Shown piece after piece: positions 45,271 to 54,458 of a DNA stretch of 64,000 nt (position 1 is its first letter; the number at the start of each line of letters is the position of its first letter). The notes under the pieces were generated by a model. It was not told where the DNA came from and did no database searches. It saw nothing but the letters and a program-made list of their open reading frames with translations. The DNA lies in NCBI RefSeq assembly GCF_018449635.1, contig NZ_JAAVUV010000006.1:124001-188000 (forward strand). Direction: 5' to 3'. A program made the position numbers and the translations under genes. This DNA is from Caballeronia sp. dw_276 (GTDB taxonomy: Bacteria; Pseudomonadota; Gammaproteobacteria; Burkholderiales; Burkholderiaceae).

Positions 45271-46452
45271 CTATCGCGAAGCGACTGGTCCGCCCGTATT
45301 CATCTGAGCCTTCACTGCTTCACCCAACTGATACACCGCGAGTGCATAGAAGAAACTGCGGTTGTACCGGGTCAGCACGTAAAAGTTCTTCAATCCAAGC
45401 GTGTACTCGGTAGCCCTACCCGGCGTTGGCAGATCGACGACCGTGACCGGCGTGCCCGCTTCCGCCGCGGTATTGAGTCCCGGCTCGCCCATCAGCATGC
45501 CCGCCTTCGTAAGCTGCGCCAGCGACCAGTGCGGTTCGGGCTGACCATCGGCGGCGGCTTGCGCGATTCCCTGGCTACCGACATCGCCCGCGATCTTCCA
45601 GACCACCGGACGTCCGGACTCCCAGCCATGCTGCTTCAGGTAGTTCGCCACGCTGCCGATGGCGTCCGCCGTGCTCGTGCGCAAATCGATATGGCCGTTG
45701 CCATCGAAGTCCACGGCGTATTTCACGATGCTGCTAGGAAGGAATTGCGGAATGCCGATAGCGCCCGTGTACGAGCCCAACACGGTAGTCGGATCGATCT
45801 GTTGATCGTGCGTCCAGACCAGCAGGTCTTCTAGGTTCTTGCGGAACGTCGCCTGACGTTCTTCGCGATTCGGCGTATTAGGGTAGTCGAAGGTCAGCGT
45901 GGTCAACGCGTCGAGCGCGCGGAAATTACCCATGTAGCGGCCATAGATGGTCTCCACGCCAATGATCCCGACGATCGCCTCGGGCGGTACGCCATATTGA
46001 TCCGATGCACGTTGCAGCGCGGCCTGGTTCGCGCGCCAGAACTTCACGCCGGCCGCAATACGCACCGGCTCGATAAAACGCGACTGGTACGCACGCCAGT
46101 TCTTGGCGGCCGGCGTAGGCGAAGGCAGGACGAGCTTGACGGCCGTTGCGGAATAACTCACGCGATTGAAGAGGGCGTGCAGCGAGCCGGAATCGAAGTC
46201 ATAACGCGCGACGAGATCGTTTATGAACGCGTCCACATTGGGATTGTTCGCGTAGCGCTGTGGCACGATCTCTTCTTCGAAGTCCTGCCCTTGCTGTACC
46301 GCGGGTTGGGGCGAGCCTTGCGCCGCTGCCCGGCCGATGCCGACTGCGCCGATCACGCCAACGAGGCAGGCAATCGAGGCGAGGCGCATTGTTACGAGGC
46401 GCGCGGATCGCGCCGAAAGAGGCAAGACGGACGAAGCAAACTTGAAGTTCAT
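45271..46452 (-). CDS. mltB: Membrane-bound lytic murein transglycosylase B
   Basis: Started at the ATG at 46452 the protein has 393 residues with a signal sequence. A start at 46389 would give a shorter one. The catalytic Glu is in VGIIGVETIYGRYMGNFRALDALTTLTFDYP (Glu167), with the MltB-specific GAIGIPQFLPSSIVKYAVDFDGNGHIDL and NYLKQHGWESGRPV. It cleaves glycan strands to 1,6-anhydro-muropeptides in the periplasm. I see no lipobox cysteine, so it is probably a soluble or signal-anchored Slt35-like form rather than a lipoprotein. Confidence 0.94.
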   Translation of the reverse strand: MNFKFASSVLPLSARSARLVTMRLASIACLVGVIGAVGIGRAAAQGSPQPAVQQGQDFEEEIVPQRYANNPNVDAFINDLVARYDFDSGSLHALFNRVSYSATAVKLVLPSPTPAAKNWRAYQSRFIEPVRIAAGVKFWRANQAALQRASDQYGVPPEAIVGIIGVETIYGRYMGNFRALDALTTLTFDYPNTPNREERQATFRKNLEDLLVWTHDQQIDPTTVLGSYTGAIGIPQFLPSSIVKYAVDFDGNGHIDLRTSTADAIGSVANYLKQHGWESGRPVVWKIAGDVGSQGIAQAAADGQPEPHWSLAQLTKAGMLMGEPGLNTAAEAGTPVTVVDLPTPGRATEYTLGLKNFYVLTRYNRSFFYALAVYQLGEAVKAQMNTGGPVASR

Positions 46453-46749
46453 AGTGTGCGAAATTGTGGCGATGTAACGCGAGGCGCGCTGGAAATACGC
46501 GCAGGGCATACGAGAGTCGGGTCAGTATAACCGACGTGTTTTCGAGGCGATCCCGAAAGCCCGTCGATGGGCGCGCACGCACACAAAAGCGGTGTTCATC
46601 TGCGGATTGATTTCAGTGTGGTAACTTAACAAGAACCCGCGCGATGCGGCTTTCGGCCACGCTTACGGCAATGGAACGTATCGCGTACGACAAAAACACC
46701 TGAACGATTCGAGACACGCGCAAGATGCTCAGCTCGCGCGGCAAAAACC

Positions 46750-47673
46750 ATGGCTACCGGCTTCTATACCCATCCAGATTGCCTTCTTCACGACATGGGG
46801 CCGTGGCATCCCGAATGTCCGGCGCGCCTGCAGGCAATTGAAGACCAGTTGATTGCGAGCCGTATCGATTCCGGGATCGAGCGCGAAGAAGCGCCGCTCG
46901 CAAGTGTCGAGGATCTGGCGCGGGTTCACACGCGAGCGCATATCGACTTTGTGAAGGAGACGGCGCCGTTAGTGGGACGCGCCGAAATCGATCCCGATAC
47001 CCTGATGTCGCCCGGTACCTATCAAGCGGCGTTGCGCGCGGCGGGCGCGGCGATCGCGGCAACCGACGCGGTGATCGCCGGCACATACGACAACGCGTTC
47101 TGCAGCGTGCGTCCGCCAGGACATCATGCCGAACCCGCGCGCGCGATGGGCTTCTGCTTTTTCAACAACATTGCCATCGCCGCACGGCATGCGCTTGAAG
47201 TGCATGGGCTGCAACGCGTGGCGATCATCGACTTCGATGTGCATCACGGCAACGGCACCGAAGCCGCGTTTTCCGGCGACCCGCGCGTCCTCATGTGCAG
47301 CTTTTTTCAGCATCCGTTCTACCCCTACAGCGGTGCCGACAATCACGCGCCGAACATGGTCAACCTGCCGATGCCCGCGCGTACGAAAGGCATGGCCGTG
47401 CGTGAAGCCGTCGACATGATGTGGTTGCCGAAACTCGATGCGTTCAAGCCCGAGATGATCTTCGTCTCGGCGGGTTTCGATGCCCATCGCGAAGACGATC
47501 TCGGCAACATGGGTCTCGTCGAGGACGACTATACGTGGCTCACCGAGCAGATCCGAGCGGTGGCGAAGCGGCATTCGAAGGGGCGGATTGTGAGTTCGCT
47601 CGAGGGCGGCTACAACCTCTCGGCGCTCGGGCGCAGCGTGGTCGCGCATGTGCGCGCGCTGGCCGAAATTTAA
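46750..47673 (+). CDS. Histone deacetylase-like amidohydrolase (HDAC superfamily, class II)
   Basis: The 307-residue protein has GPWHPECPARLQAIEDQL, the active-site SVRPPGHHAEPARAMGFCFFNN (His-His charge relay), the zinc ligands in IIDFDVHHGNGTEAAF, the third zinc Asp in VSAGFDAHREDDL and the C-terminal LEGGYNLSALG. This matches bacterial HDAC-like amidohydrolases near class II and AcuC. It should remove acetyl from lysine or polyamine nitrogens in the cytoplasm. The substrate is not shown by context. Confidence 0.93.
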   Translation: MATGFYTHPDCLLHDMGPWHPECPARLQAIEDQLIASRIDSGIEREEAPLASVEDLARVHTRAHIDFVKETAPLVGRAEIDPDTLMSPGTYQAALRAAGAAIAATDAVIAGTYDNAFCSVRPPGHHAEPARAMGFCFFNNIAIAARHALEVHGLQRVAIIDFDVHHGNGTEAAFSGDPRVLMCSFFQHPFYPYSGADNHAPNMVNLPMPARTKGMAVREAVDMMWLPKLDAFKPEMIFVSAGFDAHREDDLGNMGLVEDDYTWLTEQIRAVAKRHSKGRIVSSLEGGYNLSALGRSVVAHVRALAEI

Positions 47674-47679
47674 GGCGCG

Positions 47680-48576
47680 CTACATCCGCATTCTTTGCAG
47701 GTCCGCCCGCACGAGCGTCCAGTCGATCAACGCCTTGATCACGCGGTCGCGGTCCAGGTCGTTGAGCGTCTCGTGATAACTGCCTTCCAGCATCAATAGC
47801 GTCTTGTCTGTCGAGCCGGCATGGGCTTCGAATTCGCGGCTGCCGTCGGGATTGGTGAGGGCGTCGTGCGTGCCGTGGAAAACGAACAACGGCAATTTGA
47901 TCGATGCCCGTTTCGCTTCGATCCGCGCCATCGCCTCGCCGATTTGAGCGACCGTCCGCGCGGGAATCGCCTGGTGATGTACGAGCGGATCGCGCCGGTT
48001 CGCTTCGACCACGCCATTCGCGCGCGACAAGGTGGCGGGGTCGATGGTCATCGCGGGAAAGCGCGGCATGAAGCGGCTGATCGTGCCGCCCATCGCGAGT
48101 TTCCAGCGTGGCGCGCTGGCCGGCATTTTCAGCGCCGCGCTAGACAGAATCAGACCCGCGAGCTTGAGGCCGCTATCCGCCAACCGTTCGGCTGCGTACA
48201 ACGCCGCGATGGCGCCACCCATGCTGTGACCCATCAGCAGCAATGGCACGTCCGAAGGGGCGGTCGTTTTTGCGGCGGTGAGCAGGGCGTCGGTATCGAG
48301 CAGATATTCGTTGAAGGAATCGATCCACACACGCTCGCCGGGCGACTTGCCGTGACCGCGCAGATCCATCGCGATCAACTCGATGCCCGCCGCGTTCAGT
48401 CGCAACGCCAGCGCCTCGTAACGCCGCGCGTGTTCAGCCAGTCCATGAACCAGCGCGATTCTTGCCAGCGCTTTGGGAAAAGACGGGGCTGCCTCCCATC
48501 GATGAAGATAAAGATCGGTGCCATCGCGCGTGGCAATACTGCTGGTTGAATACGTGCTGCGCTCGACTTTTGGCAT
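47680..48576 (-). CDS. Alpha/beta hydrolase, monoacylglycerol lipase / lysophospholipase family
   Basis: The 298-residue serine hydrolase contains RIALVHGLAEHARRYEALALRL (oxyanion HG), DLRGHGKSPGERVWIDSF, the nucleophile elbow MGHSMGGAIAALYAAERL, the acid Asp in FVFHGTHDALTNP and the base His in GSYHETLND. This combination is that of PldB / monoacylglycerol lipase enzymes. No signal peptide is present, so it acts in the cytoplasm. It converges on the HDAC-like gene, with only 6 bp between them. Confidence 0.91.
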   Translation of the reverse strand: MPKVERSTYSTSSIATRDGTDLYLHRWEAAPSFPKALARIALVHGLAEHARRYEALALRLNAAGIELIAMDLRGHGKSPGERVWIDSFNEYLLDTDALLTAAKTTAPSDVPLLLMGHSMGGAIAALYAAERLADSGLKLAGLILSSAALKMPASAPRWKLAMGGTISRFMPRFPAMTIDPATLSRANGVVEANRRDPLVHHQAIPARTVAQIGEAMARIEAKRASIKLPLFVFHGTHDALTNPDGSREFEAHAGSTDKTLLMLEGSYHETLNDLDRDRVIKALIDWTLVRADLQRMRM

Positions 48577-48839
48577 GGTGAATTCGCAATATCAAGATGG
48601 CGCCGATGATAGCGTCTGCGCCGCGCGAAAGGCTTTTAGAGCAATTCCCCGATTGTCTTGTACAACGGATCGCGCGTAAAATAGTACGATCGTTCTGTAA
48701 AGAGTAAGCTTTGACTGATTGGCCTGGCTTGACGAATTCTCCAGCGGCCGGTTGTCACCGATCCGCCGTTAGCGTTCGATGACTTGAGTCACTCGTTATA
48801 ATGGGATTGGTGACGTATTCGTAACTCAGGAGCGTGTGC

Positions 48840-49589
48840 ATGAAAATCTTGGTACCAGTCAAACGCGTGGTCGACTACAACGTGAAAGTCCGGGTAAAGC
48901 CGGATGGCAGTGCAGTCGATATCGCGAACGTAAAGATGTCAATGAACCCGTTCGACGAAATCGCCGTCGAAGAAGCCGTGCGTCTGCGCGAAGCGGGCGT
49001 GGCGACCGAGGTGATTGCCGTGTCGTGTGGCGTGACGCAATGTCAGGAGACGTTGCGCACGGCCATGGCCATCGGCGCAGATCGGGCGATTCTGGTTGAA
49101 TCGACTGAGGAATTGCAGCCGCTGGCGGTCGCGAAGATCCTCAAGGCACTGGTCGATAAAGAACAGCCGCAACTGATCATCCTCGGCAAGCAGGCCATCG
49201 ACGACGACTCCAATCAAACCGGTCAGATGCTTGCCGCATTGGCTGGTTTGCCGCAGGCGACGTTTGCATCGAAGGTGACGGTGGCCGACGGAAAAGTCTC
49301 GGTCGCGCGCGAGATCGATGGTGGCTCAGAAACCCTCTCGCTGACTTTGCCCGCCGTGATCACCACCGACTTGCGCCTGAACGAGCCGCGTTACGTCACG
49401 CTGCCGAACATCATGAAGGCGAAGAAAAAGCCGATGGAAACCATCAAGCCGGCCGACCTCGGCGTGGATGTCACACCGCGTCTGAAGACGCTCAAAGTCG
49501 CCGAGCCGCCGCAGCGCTCCGCGGGCGTGAAGGTGCCGGACGTGAAGACGCTGGTCGAGAAGCTGAAGACCGAAGCCAAGGTTCTGTGA
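48840..49589 (+). CDS. etfB: Electron transfer flavoprotein beta subunit
   Basis: The 249-residue protein starts [23 protein letters not shown] (CAGGAG site). The AMP-binding and recognition regions include [21 protein letters not shown] and the C-terminal [21 protein letters not shown], the loop that contacts partner dehydrogenases. With EtfA it carries electrons from acyl-CoA dehydrogenases to the ubiquinone pool. It is followed by etfA after 13 bp and an acyl-CoA dehydrogenase, a fitting unit. Confidence 0.96.
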   Translation: MKILVPVKRVVDYNVKVRVKPDGSAVDIANVKMSMNPFDEIAVEEAVRLREAGVATEVIAVSCGVTQCQETLRTAMAIGADRAILVESTEELQPLAVAKILKALVDKEQPQLIILGKQAIDDDSNQTGQMLAALAGLPQATFASKVTVADGKVSVAREIDGGSETLSLTLPAVITTDLRLNEPRYVTLPNIMKAKKKPMETIKPADLGVDVTPRLKTLKVAEPPQRSAGVKVPDVKTLVEKLKTEAKVL

Positions 49590-49602
49590 GGGAGTTGAGA
49601 AA

Positions 49603-50538
49603 GTGACCATTCTTGTAATTGCAGAACACGACAACGCATCCATCAAGCCGGCAACGCTGAACACGATTGCGGCTGCATCGAAGATTGGCGGCGACGTTCA
49701 CGTGCTGGTCGCGGGTTCGAACGCGCAAGCCGCAGCCGATGCCGCCGCGAAGATCGCGGGTGTAGCGAAGGTTTTGTTGGCCGATGCACCGCAACTCGCC
49801 GATGGACTCGCCGAGAATATCGAAGGAACCGTGTTGCAGATCGCGAAGAATTATTCGCATATCCTGGCGCCGGCAACCGCTTACGGCAAGAACGTCGCGC
49901 CGCGGATTGCAGCGCATCTGGACGTGGCGCAGATCAGCGATATCACCGCCGTCGACAGCGCCGATACCTTCGAGCGTCCGATCTACGCGGGCAACGCGAT
50001 CGCAACCGTTCAATCGAGTGATGCCATCAAGGTAATCACGGTGCGTTCGACGGGTTTCGATCCGGTCGCGGCGGAAGGCGGCAGCGCATCGGTCGAGAAG
50101 ATCGAAGCCGCCGCGGACGCCGGCATCTCGAAGTTCGTGAGCCGCGAAGTGACTAAGCTGGACCGTCCGGAACTGACGTCGGCGCAGATCATCGTGTCGG
50201 GTGGACGAGGGCTCGGTAACGGCGAGAACTACACGAAAGTGCTCGAACCACTCGCCGATAAACTGGGCGCGGCGCTGGGTGCATCGCGTGCAGCGGTCGA
50301 TGCCGGGTTCGTGCCGAACGATTATCAGGTCGGGCAAACGGGCAAGATCGTGGCGCCTAATTTGTATGTGGCGGTTGGCATTTCGGGCGCCATTCAGCAT
50401 CTGGCCGGGATGAAGGACAGCAAGGTCATCGTCGCGATCAACAAGGACGCCGAAGCGCCGATCTTTGGCGTGGCGGACTACGGCCTCGTGGGCGATTTGT
50501 TCACCGTCGTGCCGGAGCTGGTGAAAGAGCTGGGATGA
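49603..50538 (+). CDS. etfA: Electron transfer flavoprotein alpha subunit
   Basis: The 311-residue protein has a GTG start ([11 protein letters not shown]). The C-terminal FAD-binding domain has [85 protein letters not shown], the FAD signature of EtfA. GGAG lies 9 nt upstream. A terminator follows, so the downstream acyl-CoA dehydrogenase gene may need its own promoter or partial read-through. Confidence 0.96.
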   Translation: MTILVIAEHDNASIKPATLNTIAAASKIGGDVHVLVAGSNAQAAADAAAKIAGVAKVLLADAPQLADGLAENIEGTVLQIAKNYSHILAPATAYGKNVAPRIAAHLDVAQISDITAVDSADTFERPIYAGNAIATVQSSDAIKVITVRSTGFDPVAAEGGSASVEKIEAAADAGISKFVSREVTKLDRPELTSAQIIVSGGRGLGNGENYTKVLEPLADKLGAALGASRAAVDAGFVPNDYQVGQTGKIVAPNLYVAVGISGAIQHLAGMKDSKVIVAINKDAEAPIFGVADYGLVGDLFTVVPELVKELG

Positions 50539-50562
50539 TCGGTTGATGAAGTAGCGCTGCAA

Positions 50563-50594
50563 AAAAGGGGCGACGCATGTGCGCCCCTTTTCAC
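50563..50594 (+). terminator. Rho-independent terminator after etfA
   Basis: A 10-bp stem (AAAAGGGGCG 50563-50572, CGCCCCTTTT 50582-50591) encloses a 9-nt loop and is followed by TCAC. It lies 24 bp after the etfA stop and just upstream of the acyl-CoA dehydrogenase ribosome site. Confidence 0.82.
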
Positions 50595-50615
50595 ATCTAG
50601 TGGGGGAGACAAGAC

Positions 50616-52406
50616 ATGAGCTATCACGCGCCCGTCAAGGACATGTTGTTCGTGATGAAAGAACTTGCGGACATTGAAGGCATCGCGGCGTTGCCGGGTT
50701 TCGAGGACGCGAACCTCGACACCGCGCGCGCCGTGCTCGAAGAAGCCGCGCGATTCAACGGCGAAGTGGTCGCACCGCTGAACGTTGAAGGCGACAAGAA
50801 TCCGAGCGCGTGGAAAGACGGCGAAGTGATCACCACGCCGGGTTTCAAGGAAGCGTTCAAACGATTTGGCGAAGGCGGCTGGCAAGGCGTGCTGCATCCT
50901 GTCGAATACGATGGACAGGGCCTGCCGAAACTCATCGCCACGCCGTGTATCGAAATGTTGAATGCGGCGAATCTCTCGTTTGCGTTGTGTCCGCTGCTGA
51001 CCGATGGCGCCATCGAAGCGTTGCTCACCGCCGGCACCGACGAACAAAAGCAGCTTTACGTGCCGAAGCTGATTTCAGGCGAGTGGACCGGCACGATGAA
51101 CCTCACCGAGCCGCAAGCCGGCTCCGATCTCGCGCTCGTGCGAACACGCGCCGTGCCGCAAGGCGACGGTACGTTCAAGCTCTTCGGCACGAAGATCTTC
51201 ATCACGTACGGCGAGCACGACATGGCAAAGAACATCGCGCATCTTGTGCTGGCGCGCACGCCCGGTGCGCCCGATGGCGTGAAGGGCATCTCGCTGTTCA
51301 TCGTTCCCAAGTTCCTCACCGATAAATCCGGCGCGCTCGGCGAACGCAACGACGTGCATTGCGTATCGATTGAACACAAGCTCGGGATCAAGGCGAGCCC
51401 GACCGCCGTGCTGCAATTCGGCGATCACGGCGGCGCGGCAGGCGAGTTGATCGGCGAGGAAAATCGCGGGCTCGAATACATGTTCATCATGATGAACGCG
51501 GCCCGCTTCGCGGTCGGGCTGCAGGGCGTGGCGGTTTCAGAGCGGGCTTATCAAAAAGCGGTCGCGTTCGCGAAGGATCGCGTGCAAAGCCGGCCCGTCG
51601 ATGGCTCGGCCAAGCAGCCGGTATCGATCATTCATCACCCGGACGTACGGCGCATGCTTCTGACCATGCGCTCGCTGACCGAGGCTTCGCGCGCGCTCGC
51701 CTACGTGGCGGCGGCGCATTGCGACCTCGCGCATCATCATCCCGATGAAACCGAGCGCGCAAATCATCAGGCTATCTACGAGTTTCTCGTGCCGATCGTG
51801 AAAGGGTGGAGCACGGAGCTTTCCATCGATGTCACGAGCCTCGGCGTGCAGGTTCATGGGGGCATGGGGTTCATCGAGGAAACGGGCGCGGCGCAGCATT
51901 ATCGCGATGCACGCATTCTTTCCATCTACGAAGGCACGACTGCGATCCAGGCCAATGATCTGATCGGGCGGAAGACTGTGCGCGACGGCGGTGCGACAGC
52001 GCTGGCAATCCTGGCGCAGATGGATCAGACCATCGCGCTATTGGCCGATCGCGACGGACAGGCGTTCACGTCGATGCATCGTCATTTGAGCGCCGGAAGT
52101 CTTGCGTTGGCGCGGGTAATCGAGTTCATGGTCGCGAAGGTGAAAAGCGACCCGAACGCGGTGTTTGCCGGCAGCGTGCCTTATCTGAAGCTCGCGGGAA
52201 TTGTGCTTGGCGGATGGCAGATGGCGCGGGCGCTGCTGGTGGCATCGGAAAAGCACGCTGAAGACGAAGCGTTTTATGGCGCGAAGATCGCCACCGCGCA
52301 GTTCTTCGCCGAGCATGTCTTGTCGCAGGCGCCGGGCATCGAGGCATCGATTGTCAGCGGCAACGGGCAAGAAGGATATCTCGCGATGACCGAAGCGCAG
52401 TTCTGA
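50616..52406 (+). CDS. Acyl-CoA dehydrogenase (long form with extra C-terminal domain, DmdC-like)
   Basis: The 596-residue flavoprotein is longer than classical acyl-CoA dehydrogenases (about 380). The core contains GTMNLTEPQAGSDLALVRT (FAD/substrate loop), GTKIFITYGEHD, MNAARFAVGLQGVAVSERAYQKAV and the catalytic Glu in SIYEGTTAIQANDLIGRK. The last 140 residues form the acyl-CoA dehydrogenase C-terminal domain found in the 3-methylmercaptopropionyl-CoA dehydrogenase (DmdC)/FadE5 group. It passes electrons to EtfAB, encoded next door. The acyl chain used is not known. Confidence 0.92.
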   Translation: MSYHAPVKDMLFVMKELADIEGIAALPGFEDANLDTARAVLEEAARFNGEVVAPLNVEGDKNPSAWKDGEVITTPGFKEAFKRFGEGGWQGVLHPVEYDGQGLPKLIATPCIEMLNAANLSFALCPLLTDGAIEALLTAGTDEQKQLYVPKLISGEWTGTMNLTEPQAGSDLALVRTRAVPQGDGTFKLFGTKIFITYGEHDMAKNIAHLVLARTPGAPDGVKGISLFIVPKFLTDKSGALGERNDVHCVSIEHKLGIKASPTAVLQFGDHGGAAGELIGEENRGLEYMFIMMNAARFAVGLQGVAVSERAYQKAVAFAKDRVQSRPVDGSAKQPVSIIHHPDVRRMLLTMRSLTEASRALAYVAAAHCDLAHHHPDETERANHQAIYEFLVPIVKGWSTELSIDVTSLGVQVHGGMGFIEETGAAQHYRDARILSIYEGTTAIQANDLIGRKTVRDGGATALAILAQMDQTIALLADRDGQAFTSMHRHLSAGSLALARVIEFMVAKVKSDPNAVFAGSVPYLKLAGIVLGGWQMARALLVASEKHAEDEAFYGAKIATAQFFAEHVLSQAPGIEASIVSGNGQEGYLAMTEAQF

Positions 52407-52428
52407 TTCGCTGGGTCTGGTGCAAATG

Positions 52429-52464
52429 AAAAGGCTGTCCCTTTGCGGGGACAGCCTTTTTCGT
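52429..52464. terminator. Bidirectional terminator between acyl-CoA dehydrogenase gene and dadA
   Basis: A 13-bp perfect stem (AAAAGGCTGTCCC, 6-nt loop TTTGCG, GGGACAGCCTTTT) with A and T tails lies between converging genes. Confidence 0.93.
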
Positions 52465-52481
52465 CGTAGCCGCGTTCTAGC

Positions 52482-53774
52482 TTATGCCCGTGCGTATGCC
52501 GGCCTGCCGCTCGCGCGCGCTTCGCCCAAATACCGGTGCACCGACAAATCGTCCGACTGGATGGCCGGCTGCTTGCCCGACATCAGGTCCGCCAGCAACT
52601 GGCCGGAACCGCATGACATGGTCCAGCCAAGCGTGCCGTGCCCGGTGTTCAGGTAGAGATTCGATATTGGCGTGCGGCCGACGATTGGCGTGCCGTCCGG
52701 CGTCATGGGACGCAGACCCGTCCAGAACGATGCCTTCGCCGTATCGCCACCGCCGGGGAACAGGTCGTTCACGCACATTTCGAGCGTTTCGCGGCGCGCC
52801 TGGCGCAGGGATTTATCGAAGCCGACGATCTCCGCCATTCCGCCAACACGAATCCGGTCATCGAAACGGGTGATCGCGATCTTGTAGGTTTCGTCGAGCA
52901 CGGTCGAAACGGGCGCCGCGCCTTCATTCACGACGGGCGCCGTCAGCGAATAGCCCTTCAGCGGATAAACCGGAATTTTGACGAGATCGCCAAGCAGTTT
53001 CGTGGAATACGAACCCAGTGCGACCACGTACGAATCGCCGCGAATCAGCTCGCCGCCACACTGCACGCCGGCGATGCGACCGCCGCTGACCGTGAGCGCA
53101 TCAATCGGCGTGTTGTAGCGAAATTTCACGCCGAGCGCTTCGGCCATGGCGGCCAGACGCGTGGTGAATTTCTGGCAATCGCCGGTTTCATCGTTGGGCA
53201 GACGCAAACCACCCGTCAGCTTCTGCGATACCGCTGCAAGAGCTGGCTCGGCCTTGTGCAGATCGGCGGGCATGAGCAGTTCGAAGGGCACGTTCGCATC
53301 GCGCAAAACGGCGATATCTTTCGCGGCGCCGTCGAGTTGCTGCTGGGTGCGGAACAGTTGCAGCGTGCCTCCGGTACGGCCTTCATATTGAATGCCCGTG
53401 TCCGCGCGCAGCGCCTGCAGACAATCGCGGCTGTACTCTGCCAAGCGAACCATGCGGCCCTTGTTGACCGAATAACGGTCTTGCGTGCAGTTCTGCAGCA
53501 TCTGCCACATCCATTTCAATTGAAACGATGTTCCGTCCAGACGGATGGCAAGCGGCGCGTGTTTTTCGAACATCCATTTCACTGCTTTGAGCGGCACACC
53601 GGGAGCCGCCCACGGCGACGCGTACCCCGGCGAGATCTGCCCCGCGTTTGCGAAGCTTGTCTCGAGCGCTGGTCCGGCTTCGCGATCGATGACCGTAACG
53701 TCATGTCCCGCACGGGCCAGGTAATACGCGCTGGTTACGCCGACAACACCGCTTCCCAAAATTACGACTTGCAT
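52482..53774 (-). CDS. dadA: D-amino acid dehydrogenase small subunit
   Basis: From [23 protein letters not shown] (GGAG site 7 nt upstream) the protein has 430 residues, close to the 432 of E. coli DadA. The FAD motif is [14 protein letters not shown] with [22 protein letters not shown], followed by [10 protein letters not shown] and [17 protein letters not shown]...[16 protein letters not shown]. It oxidises D-alanine and other D-amino acids at the membrane. It is divergent from lrp, the usual regulator pair. No dadX racemase gene lies beside it. Confidence 0.96.
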   Translation of the reverse strand: MQVVILGSGVVGVTSAYYLARAGHDVTVIDREAGPALETSFANAGQISPGYASPWAAPGVPLKAVKWMFEKHAPLAIRLDGTSFQLKWMWQMLQNCTQDRYSVNKGRMVRLAEYSRDCLQALRADTGIQYEGRTGGTLQLFRTQQQLDGAAKDIAVLRDANVPFELLMPADLHKAEPALAAVSQKLTGGLRLPNDETGDCQKFTTRLAAMAEALGVKFRYNTPIDALTVSGGRIAGVQCGGELIRGDSYVVALGSYSTKLLGDLVKIPVYPLKGYSLTAPVVNEGAAPVSTVLDETYKIAITRFDDRIRVGGMAEIVGFDKSLRQARRETLEMCVNDLFPGGGDTAKASFWTGLRPMTPDGTPIVGRTPISNLYLNTGHGTLGWTMSCGSGQLLADLMSGKQPAIQSDDLSVHRYLGEARASGRPAYARA

Positions 53775-53906
53775 GTCTTGCTCCGTGCAAAGTGACATTC
53801 CGCCGGTCATGCTTCTTGAGTAGCGGGTTGTGTAGTGGTATCGACTATAGTATTGAGAGTGCGGTAGTTTTTGTTATTGTATTTATCTACTTTTCAGTGG
53901 AATCGA

Positions 53907-54395
53907 ATGAGAACTCAGCGAAATTCGGTGCGGGAGCTGGACAAGATCGATCGCCGGATTCTCCGGATCCTTCAACAGGATGGCCGTATCGCCATGAAGG
54001 AGCTTGCGGAGCAGGTCGGGCTGTCGGTGACGCCGTGCATCGAGCGCGTCAAGCGCATGGAGCGCGACGAAGTGATTTCCGGCTACTACGCGCGCGTGAA
54101 CCCGCATCAGCTCGGTGCTTCGTTATTGGTGTTCGTCGAAATCACGCTCGATCACAAGAGCGGCAACATGTTCGAACAGTTTCGACGCGAAGTGCAGCGC
54201 ATTCCCGAGGTTCTGGAATGCCACCTGGTTTCCGGTGATTTCGACTATCTGATCAAGGCACGCATTGGTGAAATGGCCGATTACCGGAAACTTCTCGGCG
54301 ATATCCTGCTGCAACTTCCCGGCGCGGTGCAGTCGAAAAGCTACGTGGTCATGGAGGAGATCAAGGAGAGCCTGGCCATTGCCGTAGAGGGGTGA
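53907..54395 (+). CDS. lrp: Leucine-responsive regulator (Lrp/AsnC family)
   Basis: The 162-residue protein, about the length of E. coli Lrp (164), has VRELDKIDRRILRILQQDGRIAMKELAEQVGLSVTPCIERVKRMERDEVISGYYARVNPHQLG, the Lrp winged-helix N-terminus with its recognition helix, then a RAM ligand domain (LECHLVSGDFDYLIKARI). Its divergent location next to dadA matches Lrp control of alanine catabolism. The start at 53907 fits the family. A codon 12 residues earlier is not favoured. Confidence 0.93.
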   Translation: MRTQRNSVRELDKIDRRILRILQQDGRIAMKELAEQVGLSVTPCIERVKRMERDEVISGYYARVNPHQLGASLLVFVEITLDHKSGNMFEQFRREVQRIPEVLECHLVSGDFDYLIKARIGEMADYRKLLGDILLQLPGAVQSKSYVVMEEIKESLAIAVEG

Positions 54396-54401
54396 ATCCG
54401 C

Positions 54402-54438
54402 TTGCGAACGGAGAGATTTACTGTATATTTGTACAGTA
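54402..54438 (+). promoter_or_regulatory. LexA (SOS) box overlapping a sigma70 promoter
   Basis: The sequence at 54419-54438 matches the E. coli LexA consensus at 18 of 20 positions, including the invariant CTGT-N8-ACAG core (54421-54436). A -35 TTGCGA (54402-54407) and a -10 TATATT (54424-54429), 16 bp apart, are overlapped by the box, so LexA binding would block transcription of the radical SAM gene that starts at 54459. Confidence 0.88.
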
Positions 54439-54458
54439 TTTTCTATCGTGCGTCGATC

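Noticed and set aside
53780-53906. Lrp binding sites in the dadA-lrp gap
   Set aside because: The gap is AT-rich, but I could not find a convincing match to the Lrp consensus by eye.
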